From Sandaracinomonas sp041180785 (lineage in GTDB: Bacteria > Bacteroidota > Bacteroidia > Cytophagales > Spirosomataceae), in the NCBI GenBank assembly GCA_041180785.1, contig JBEGQV010000055.1, forward strand, positions 1-8,703: DNA of 8,703 nt. Direction: 5' to 3'. Positions 1-5,149 of this stretch are shown one piece after another (the first letter of the stretch is position 1; each line of letters begins with the position of its first letter). The notes under the pieces are model-generated. The model did no database searches. It was given only the letters and a program-made list of their open reading frames with translations, and had not been told where the DNA came from. Made by a program: the position numbers and the translations under genes.

Positions 1-677
1 ACAATTTTTGCGATATCAGTCTGGGTAAAAAATTCTCCATTTGAACCTTTGCCATGTAAAAGAGGGAATTTTTTCGACTCAATCCGAAAGCCCTCATCAT
101 CTGAAAGATGCAGATGCAACACGTTCATTTTTGATGAGGCCATCGCATCAATGCTTCTTAATATTTGGTCAACTGGAATAAAATGCCTTGCAACATCAAC
201 CATCAAACCGCGATGGCCAAATCGAGGCCAATCTGAAATTTTGACTTGAGGCAAAAAATACCCAACTGAATCCGATTGAATCAGTTGGGCTAAAGACTCC
301 AATCCATGCAAAATACCAACATCTGATTTTGCCTTGACAATGATTTTAGATTGAATTTGTAATTGATATTCTTCTGTAGACGAAGACCTACCTTCCCATT
401 TTTCATCTACTTGAAGCTCCAAATCACTAGGTGCACTCGATACATTTGAAACTTTTTTAAGTGTCTTTTTCTCCCAATTTTCCTGCAATCTCTTTACCGC
501 ATGAAGTATTTTATTAGATGGAAGGTTTGAAATTTCAAAATTAAATTTTTTAGTTATTCGCAACACACCAGTTCCTTTTTCAACTTGTTGAGGAATTGGT
601 AAAATTTGAATTTTTTGAGCAAAAATAGGAACGAATGCACTCAACCATAGGAAAATGGCAAGGAAGTATTTTTTCAT
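1..677 (-). CDS. Beta-N-acetylhexosaminidase, GH20 family, exported (partial, N-terminal 225 residues)
   Basis: Reading leftward from the ATG at 677, the frame stays open to the window edge, so the C-terminal half is missing. Residues 1-20 form a signal peptide (MKKYF, then a hydrophobic run ending FA|Q), so the protein is exported to the periplasm or cell surface. Residues 21-150 match the GH20 N-terminal (GH20b) domain. The start of the GH20 barrel follows: HRGLMVDVARHF at 155-166 (the Arg-Gly belongs to the family's sugar-binding site), IDAMASSKMNVLHLHLSDD at 176-194, then EGFRIESKKFP. Family enzymes remove terminal GlcNAc/GalNAc from glycans, chitin or peptidoglycan fragments using a neighbouring Asp-Glu pair. 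That pair would lie beyond the edge, so catalytic competence cannot be judged. The gene starts 17 bp after the GT9 stop and is probably its operon partner. No Shine-Dalgarno sequence precedes the ATG. The family call is firm; the substrate is unknown. Confidence 0.92.
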   Translation of the reverse strand, partial: MKKYFLAIFLWLSAFVPIFAQKIQILPIPQQVEKGTGVLRITKKFNFEISNLPSNKILHAVKRLQENWEKKTLKKVSNVSSAPSDLELQVDEKWEGRSSSTEEYQLQIQSKIIVKAKSDVGILHGLESLAQLIQSDSVGYFLPQVKISDWPRFGHRGLMVDVARHFIPVDQILRSIDAMASSKMNVLHLHLSDDEGFRIESKKFPLLHGKGSNGEFFTQTDIAKI

Positions 678-694
678 GAATAGGTTAAAAAGAA

Positions 695-1693
695 TTACTG
701 CAAGTTATTCAAAAATGATTGAATTTTTAATGCAATTTGAGTCAAATCTTGATGATTCATACAATTAAAATGTCCTTTTGGACATTTTTTTAATCCAAAA
801 TTTGAACAGGGTTGGCACGACAAATTGGGCACTATTGCATTCCAATACCTATTAGACATAGTATCCGGATAAAATGGTTCTACCTGTAGTTTGGGAGAAG
901 TTCCACCCCAAATCGCAACAGTTGGTTGATGATAAGCGCAGGCAACATAAAGAAATCCTGTATCATGAGACACCACCATTCTCGCTTGCTTCATCAATAA
1001 AGCCGATTCATGTAAATTTAATTTACCACAGGCATTAAAAATATGAGAGGGATTGGATTGTTCAATGGCTTGACCAGCCGCTGCGTCTTCTTTACCACCC
1101 ACTAAGACCATCGGACCCTCGATTAATTTAGTCAATTCAATCAATTTAGGTGTGGGCAATTTCTTTGTTGCATAAGATGCGCCAATTACGATTGCCACAA
1201 ATCCATCTGAACATGATTCAGGCAAAAAGTTGACAGGTAGTTGCAGGCCATTGGGCACAAAGTGATCCAAGCCATGACCATCATAAGAAACACCCAAAGG
1301 TGCTAAGGTATCAACACTTCGTAAGGATATATGCCGATCGGGCATAAAATTCAATCCAAATTTGGTTAATAAAAATTTCTGCCAAGAAAGTTTTTTAATG
1401 GTATAACTCGGACAAGACAAGGCCCTTTTTACCCGAAAACTTCTTAAATTTTTATGCAAATCAATCACATAATCAAATTGCAATCCCTTTAATTCCTGAA
1501 TAACTGCATTTAAATCTTTGTCAAAATAATGGAATTGATCAATATACGGATTCGCTTCGGTGACAGCCTTCATGGATTGCTTCGTCAGTAAATGAATTTC
1601 CACACCAGGTAACTGCATTTTTGCACAACGAAATGCTGGACTTGCCAAAACAATGTCTCCAATGGAAGAAAAACGAATAAAGAGTAGACGCAT
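695..1693 (-). CDS. Glycosyltransferase family 9 (ADP-heptose:LPS heptosyltransferase-like)
   Basis: A 332-residue protein, normal length for GT9, with the two-Rossmann (GT-B) layout. Residues 9-13 (SSIGD) follow the opening beta strand, as in WaaC/WaaF/RfaQ. A DLHKNLRS segment sits where the family has its D-L-x-x-N-x-R motif. GASYATKKLP and LVGGKED belong to the donor-binding half, and SHDTG at 242-246 is the donor-site signature. Enzymes of this family transfer heptose (or another nucleotide-activated sugar) to lipid A-core or other acceptors on the cytoplasmic face of the inner membrane. Two oddities: the usual histidine three residues after DTG (DTGxxH) is Tyr249, and the C-terminus has four cysteines (293, 296, 304, 311; CxxC-x7-C-x6-C). 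The start is the ATG 2 bp after the prfB stop, so the two genes are translationally close. The donor sugar is not determinable; heptose is a family-level guess, and an exact waa gene name is not justified. Confidence 0.88.
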   Translation of the reverse strand: MRLLFIRFSSIGDIVLASPAFRCAKMQLPGVEIHLLTKQSMKAVTEANPYIDQFHYFDKDLNAVIQELKGLQFDYVIDLHKNLRSFRVKRALSCPSYTIKKLSWQKFLLTKFGLNFMPDRHISLRSVDTLAPLGVSYDGHGLDHFVPNGLQLPVNFLPESCSDGFVAIVIGASYATKKLPTPKLIELTKLIEGPMVLVGGKEDAAAGQAIEQSNPSHIFNACGKLNLHESALLMKQARMVVSHDTGFLYVACAYHQPTVAIWGGTSPKLQVEPFYPDTMSNRYWNAIVPNLSCQPCSNFGLKKCPKGHFNCMNHQDLTQIALKIQSFLNNLQ

Positions 1694-1695
1694 GG

Positions 1696-2770
1696 TTAAT
1701 TACTCATTAAGTAAGCTTTGATAAACTCATTAATTTCTCCATCTAACACGGCTTCTGTATTAGAAGTTTGATAATTTGTACGGTGATCTTTTACGCGTCG
1801 ATCATCTAATACATAACTTCTAATTTGAGACCCCCATTCAATTTTCATTTTTCCTGCTTCAATTTCTGCACGGGCTGCATTTCGTTTATCAATTTCTAAT
1901 TGATACAATTTAGACTTCAATAATCGAATGGCCACTTCTTTATTCTGCAATTGAGAACGTTCTTGTTGGCATGCAATGATAATTCCCGAAGGCTTGTGCG
2001 TCAAACGAACTGCAGTTTCCACTTTATTTACATTTTGTCCACCTGCACCCCCTGAACGAAACGTATCCCATTCAATATCTGCTGGGTTTACTTCAATTTC
2101 AATGGAATCATCCACCAATGGACACACATAAACAGAGGCAAAAGAGGTATGTCGACGTGCGTTTGAATCAAATGGAGAAATGCGCACCAATCGATGCACC
2201 CCATTTTCAGACTTCAAATTTCCGTAAGCAAATTCCCCTTCAATTTCGATTGTAACAGATTTAATTCCTGCCACATCTCCATCATTGGTGTCTGCGACTT
2301 TTACTTTAAAATTATTTTTTTCTGCCCACATCGTGTACATACGCAACAACATGGAAGCCCAATCCTGAGATTCAGTTCCTCCTGCTCCCGCATTAATCTC
2401 TAACACGGCACTCATGTTATCCCCTTCATCCGACATCATTTTGCGGAATTCTAGAGAATCTAACAAATCTTCGAGTTTTTCACCTTCGGCATCTACCTCT
2501 TCTTCAGTAGCTTCATTGAGATCGTAAAACTCCCAAATGGTTTCTAAATCCCCCAAGTATTCGGAAAGTTGATCGAAACCTTCTGTCCAAAATTTTAGTC
2601 CACGAAGTTCTCGTAAAGTGGTCTCAGCTCTTTCTGGATTATTCCAAAAATCCGGATCAAGTGTTTTGGTTTCTAATTCTGAAATATCGTACTTCTTCTT
2701 ATCGTAGTCAAAGATACCTCCTCAAAGCCTCTATTCTGGCTTTCAGGTCATTGAACCTGTCTTTTGTCAT
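1696..2770 (-). CDS. prfB: Peptide chain release factor 2, expressed by programmed +1 frameshifting
   Basis: RF2 recognises UAA and UGA stop codons and triggers peptide release on the ribosome. The gene is two joined frames: 2770-2711 encodes 20 residues (MTKDRFNDLKARIEALRRYL) ending at an in-frame TGA (2710-2708); skipping the T at 2710 continues at 2709 with DYDKKKYDISELE and 337 residues in all. The 357-residue product is normal length (E. coli RF2 has 365). The joined sequence LRRYL-DYDKKK aligns with the E. coli junction LRGYL-DYDAKK. SPF at about 198-200 is the RF2 stop-codon-reading tripeptide (RF1 has PxT). GGAGGQNVNK carries the peptidyl-transferase GGQ at about 243-245. The internal TTG at 2556 is not the true start: 51 conserved residues precede it in frame. 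The stop is TAA, 2 bp before the GT9 gene. When RF2 is scarce the ribosome pauses at UGA and frameshifts, which restores RF2 (established autoregulation). Confidence 0.96.
2707..2722 (-). promoter_or_regulatory. prfB: prfB programmed +1 frameshift site
   Basis: On the coding (minus) strand the order is AGGAGG, TAT, CTT, TGA, C. This is the same architecture as the E. coli prfB site (AGGGGG UAU CUU UGA C): an SD-like stimulator directly before the TAT codon, a slippery CTT in the P site, and a weak UGA followed by C in the A site. The zero-frame codons are 17-18 (Arg-Arg), 19 (Tyr), 20 (Leu) and 21 (stop). A slip of tRNA-Leu from CUU to UUU puts GAC in the A site and opens the RF2 frame. Confidence 0.96.
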
Positions 2771-2780
2771 GGAATATGAA

Positions 2781-2829
2781 TTATGGGTTATGAGTTATGA
2801 GTTATGGGTTATGGGTTATGGGTTATGGC
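2781..2829. repeat. Heptamer tandem array, left arm (TTATGRG x7)
   Basis: Seven contiguous 7-bp units: TTATGGG, TTATGAG, TTATGAG, TTATGGG, TTATGGG, TTATGGG and TTATGGC. A decayed unit (ATATGAA, 2774-2780) precedes them, so the array reaches within 3 bp of the prfB start codon at 2770. Read on the prfB sense strand the unit is CYCATAA. Units differ mainly at the A/G sixth position. There are no spacers, so this is a simple tandem repeat and not a CRISPR array. Confidence 0.95.
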
Positions 2830-2881
2830 AAAATTTATTTTATAATGTATAATCTCCAAAATTTAAATAAATTCCAATTAA

Positions 2882-2912
2882 CAAATTTAATTAAAAACTA
2901 TTCAATATAAAA
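2882..2912 (-). promoter_or_regulatory. Candidate Bacteroidota-type promoter for prfB
   Basis: On the minus strand TTTT (2912-2909) is followed after exactly 19 nt by TAAATTTG (2889-2882). The established Bacteroidota sigma-ABfr consensus is TTTG-N19-TAnnTTTG, so the -7 element matches fully and the -33 element at three of four bases. Transcription would begin near 2875, giving a leader of about 105 nt that contains the whole left heptamer array. Such matches also arise by chance in AT-rich DNA, so this is only a candidate. Confidence 0.35.
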
Positions 2913-2925
2913 TTTCCACAAATAA

Positions 2926-2960
2926 CCCATAACTCATAACTCATAACTCATAACCCATTA
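2926..2960. repeat. Heptamer tandem array, right arm (CYCATAA x5)
   Basis: Five contiguous 7-bp units: CCCATAA, CTCATAA, CTCATAA, CTCATAA and CCCATTA. They are the reverse complement of the left-arm unit. The array ends 66 bp before the lpdA start codon. Read in the lpdA direction it shows the same sense sequence that the left arm shows in the prfB direction. Confidence 0.95.
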
Positions 2961-3026
2961 CTTATTGCTTCATAATTTCATTGTTTTCTCGTAAATTGCA
3001 GCCTAATAACAAATTCAAGCAAGACA

Positions 3027-4421
3027 ATGTCGCAACAATACGATTTAATCGTGCTTGGTTCCGGTCCTGGAGGATATGTGGCCGCAATCAGAGCATCTCA
3101 ATTAGGCTTAAAATGTGCAATAGTTGAAAAAGAATCATTAGGTGGAATTTGCCTTAATTGGGGCTGTATTCCTACGAAAGCTTTATTAAAATCTGCTCAA
3201 GTATTTGAATATATAAAGCATGCTTCTGACTACGGAATTACCGTAAAAGGCGCAGAAGCAGATTTTTCTGCAGTGATTGCTCGTTCTCGTGGTGTTGCAG
3301 ATTCAATGAGCAAAGGTGTTCAATTTTTGATGAAGAAAAATAAAATTGATGTCATCATGGGTTTTGGAAAAGTAAAGCCTGGAAAGAAAATTGAAGTAAC
3401 GGATGCGGAAGGCAAGACCACTATTTATGAAGGAAAAAATATCCTTATTGCCACAGGAGCTCGTGCACGTGCATTACCCAATATTCCAATAGATGGCGAA
3501 AAAGTAATCGACTACCGTAAGGCAATGAGCTTAGCCAAAAAACCTGATTCAATGGTAATCATTGGTTCTGGAGCTATTGGTGTAGAATTTGCCTATGTTT
3601 ATGCGGCAATGGGCACAAAAGTTACCATCGTAGAATTCCTACCAAACATAGTTCCGGTTGAAGATGAAGATGTATCAAAAGAGTTACAAAAACAATATAA
3701 AAAATTAGGTGTTGAGGTATTAACAAACTCAAGTGTTGAATCAGTTGACACAAAAGGAAAAGGTTGCAAAGTAACCGTTAAAACACCAACAGGAAATCAA
3801 GAAATCAACTGTGATATTGTCCTTTCTGCAGCAGGTGTCATTTCAAATCTAGAAAACATCGGATTAGAAGAAGTTGGTATCATTGTTGACAAAGGAAGAA
3901 TTCCTGTTTCGGCCTATTATGAAACAAATATCCCAGGGTATTTTGCGATTGGGGATATCACGCCAGGTCCTGCCTTAGCACACGTTGCCTCTGCAGAAGG
4001 TATTATTTGTGTAGAAAAAATTGCTGGACATAAAACAGAACCGCTGGATTACAGCAACATTCCAGGTTGTACGTATTGTACACCAGAAATTGCATCAGTG
4101 GGTATGACAGAGAAAAAAGCTAAAGAAGCAGGGTTTGATATCAAGGTAGGCAAATTCCCATTTGTAGCCTCTGGTAAAGCAACAGCAGCTGGTGCTCGTG
4201 ATGGTTTTGTAAAAGTAATCTATGATGCAAAATACGGCGAATTATTAGGTTGCCACATGATTGGATACAACGTAACCGAAATGATTGCAGAAGCAGTTGT
4301 GGTGCGTAAATTAGAATCAACAGCTTACGAAATCATGAAGTCAGTACATCCTCACCCAACCATCTCGGAAGCTTTCAAAGGTGCAACCGAGGCTGCTTAT
4401 GGCGAGGCAGTAGATTTATAA
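3027..4421 (+). CDS. lpdA: Dihydrolipoyl dehydrogenase (E3 component)
   Basis: A 464-residue flavoprotein disulfide oxidoreductase of normal family length, cytoplasmic. It reoxidises dihydrolipoamide on 2-oxoacid dehydrogenase E2 subunits or the glycine cleavage H protein, passing electrons through FAD to NAD+. Visible motifs: FAD dinucleotide fold GSGPGG (11-16); redox-active disulfide GGICLNWGCIPTK with Cys42 and Cys47; NAD-binding GSGAIG (180-185); second FAD motif AIGD (307-310); C-terminal interface HPHPTISE with catalytic His443 and Glu448. All key residues are present. No E1 or E2 gene is adjacent; the gene appears monocistronic, divergent from prfB and closed by a terminator 6 bp after its TAA. 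The ATG at 3027 lies 16 nt before the FAD-fold strand and gives the usual short N-terminus; no SD precedes it. I found no convincing promoter match. The related mercuric reductase or glutathione reductase alternatives are unlikely given the HPHPT-SE motif and overall pattern. Confidence 0.95.
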   Translation: MSQQYDLIVLGSGPGGYVAAIRASQLGLKCAIVEKESLGGICLNWGCIPTKALLKSAQVFEYIKHASDYGITVKGAEADFSAVIARSRGVADSMSKGVQFLMKKNKIDVIMGFGKVKPGKKIEVTDAEGKTTIYEGKNILIATGARARALPNIPIDGEKVIDYRKAMSLAKKPDSMVIIGSGAIGVEFAYVYAAMGTKVTIVEFLPNIVPVEDEDVSKELQKQYKKLGVEVLTNSSVESVDTKGKGCKVTVKTPTGNQEINCDIVLSAAGVISNLENIGLEEVGIIVDKGRIPVSAYYETNIPGYFAIGDITPGPALAHVASAEGIICVEKIAGHKTEPLDYSNIPGCTYCTPEIASVGMTEKKAKEAGFDIKVGKFPFVASGKATAAGARDGFVKVIYDAKYGELLGCHMIGYNVTEMIAEAVVVRKLESTAYEIMKSVHPHPTISEAFKGATEAAYGEAVDL

Positions 4422-4426
4422 AGTTT

Positions 4427-4459
4427 AAAAGCCGTGGATTAAATCCACGGCTTTTTTTT
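4427..4459 (+). terminator. Intrinsic terminator after lpdA, probably bidirectional
   Basis: AAAAGCCGTGGAT (4427-4439) pairs with ATCCACGGCTTTT (4443-4455), giving a 13-bp stem with a 3-nt TAA loop, followed by a run of eight T (4452-4459). It begins 6 bp after the lpdA stop. On the minus strand the same hairpin is followed by TTTTAAAC, so it can also end the convergent DUF1080 transcript, although the trailing T run there is shorter. The plus-strand T run overlaps the DUF1080 stop codon (TAA, 4460-4458). Confidence 0.9.
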
Positions 4460-5078
4460 AAAATCTGACTTTTATACTTTTATAAGCAATTTTACTTTTG
4501 GGATCATGGCCTTGAATGGCGATGGTCCCATTTTTTATTACCCGCAATTTATTGCCTTCATTGCGATTAGGTGTCTCAGGTTGTGTATAATCAACAATCG
4601 TAACACCATTCAATTTAGTCACAATGCGATTCCCTTTTACGATAATATTCATTTTATACCATTGATTATCCTTTACATTTAATTCGGCTACATCAACAAT
4701 ATTATACAAAGAACCAGATCTTCTCCAATCAGTATGTGAATTGTTTACTTGGATTTCATAGCCTGCTTTTGGCCAATCATTTGGCAAAAATTCAGTACAA
4801 ACATACACACCTGAATTAGCACCCGGAAAGGTCATGATTTCTGCTTCCAATTCAAAATCTTTGAAATCATGATTGGCAACTGGACCATTGTAATACAAAT
4901 GATTTCGCGGACCCTCTACCATCAACAATCCATCCTGCACTTTAAAGGTCTCTGTATTATCCGACATTTTCCAATCGGCTAAATCTTTTCCATTAAACAA
5001 ATCAATCCACTTGGATTTTTGTGAAAATCCAGAAAAACTAATCAATAAAAGAACAATTGAAAGTTGTTTCATTTTCAT
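4458..5078 (-). CDS. Exported DUF1080 protein (3-keto-disaccharide hydrolase family)
   Basis: A 206-residue protein with a signal peptide (residues 1-20, ending SFSGFSQ) and a single DUF1080 (PF06439) domain of concanavalin/LamG-like beta-sandwich type. Family landmarks are WIDLFNGKDLADWK at the N-terminus, F-K-V-Q-D-G-L-L near 45-52, the ANSGVYV strand (87-93), GYEIQVNN (106-113), GSLYNI (122-127), QWYKMNIIVKGN (139-150), LNGVTIVDY (156-164) and GTIAIQGHD (184-192). Some family members hydrolyse 3-keto-glycosides in the periplasm; whether this one does is not visible. It lies 71 bp downstream of the metal pump gene, same strand, so co-transcription is possible but functional linkage is doubtful. 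Two ATGs are possible (5078 and 5072, MKMKQ or MKQ); both leave the signal peptide intact. The family assignment is confident; the role is not. Confidence 0.88.
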   Translation of the reverse strand: MKMKQLSIVLLLISFSGFSQKSKWIDLFNGKDLADWKMSDNTETFKVQDGLLMVEGPRNHLYYNGPVANHDFKDFELEAEIMTFPGANSGVYVCTEFLPNDWPKAGYEIQVNNSHTDWRRSGSLYNIVDVAELNVKDNQWYKMNIIVKGNRIVTKLNGVTIVDYTQPETPNRNEGNKLRVIKNGTIAIQGHDPKSKIAYKSIKVRF

Positions 5079-5149
5079 AAGGTATTTAGGTTTAGAGCTT
5101 AAATGTAAAAAATATTTTACAAAATCCTATTCGCTAAATACCCTAATTG

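Larger units (their letters stand above)
2781..2953. repeat. Large inverted repeat formed by the two heptamer arrays
   Basis: Positions 2781-2812 are complementary to 2922-2953: 32 pairs with a single G/T mismatch (in the outermost unit), including 25 consecutive perfect pairs (2788-2812 with 2922-2946). They enclose a 109-bp core (2813-2921) that is very AT-rich. The core has no open reading frame of note and holds the candidate prfB promoter. The whole divergent intergenic region is 2771-3026; outside these repeats I see only AT-rich sequence and no RNA gene. Confidence 0.85.

Noticed and set aside
49..249. Plus-strand open frame of 66 codons
   Set aside because: It lies opposite the GH20 catalytic-domain coding sequence, which has clear motifs in the other frame.
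2194..2403. Plus-strand open frame of 69 codons
   Set aside because: It is antisense to conserved RF2 sequence and has no features of its own.
2554..2556. TTG at 2556 as the start of a shorter prfB
   Set aside because: Fifty-one in-frame codons upstream encode conserved RF2 sequence joined to a canonical frameshift site, so TTG here is an ordinary Leu codon.
2708..2710. In-frame TGA in prfB as a sequencing error or pseudogene mutation
   Set aside because: The surrounding AGGAGG-TAT-CTT-TGA-C is the known recoding signal and the rest of the gene is intact.
2661..2852. Plus-strand open frame whose product repeats YELWVM-like units
   Set aside because: The repeated peptide is only a translation of the heptamer array, and the rest is antisense to the prfB 5' end.
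2781..2960. CRISPR array
   Set aside because: The repeats are 7 bp, contiguous, without unique spacers, and no cas genes are nearby.
2961..3026. Promoter for lpdA just before the gene
   Set aside because: TAATTTCA and TAAATTGC resemble the -7 element only in part, and neither has a TTTG at the right spacing.
5104..5121. Intrinsic terminator between the pump and DUF1080 genes
   Set aside because: The palindrome has only 7 A/T-dominated pairs with no following T run, so it would be too weak.
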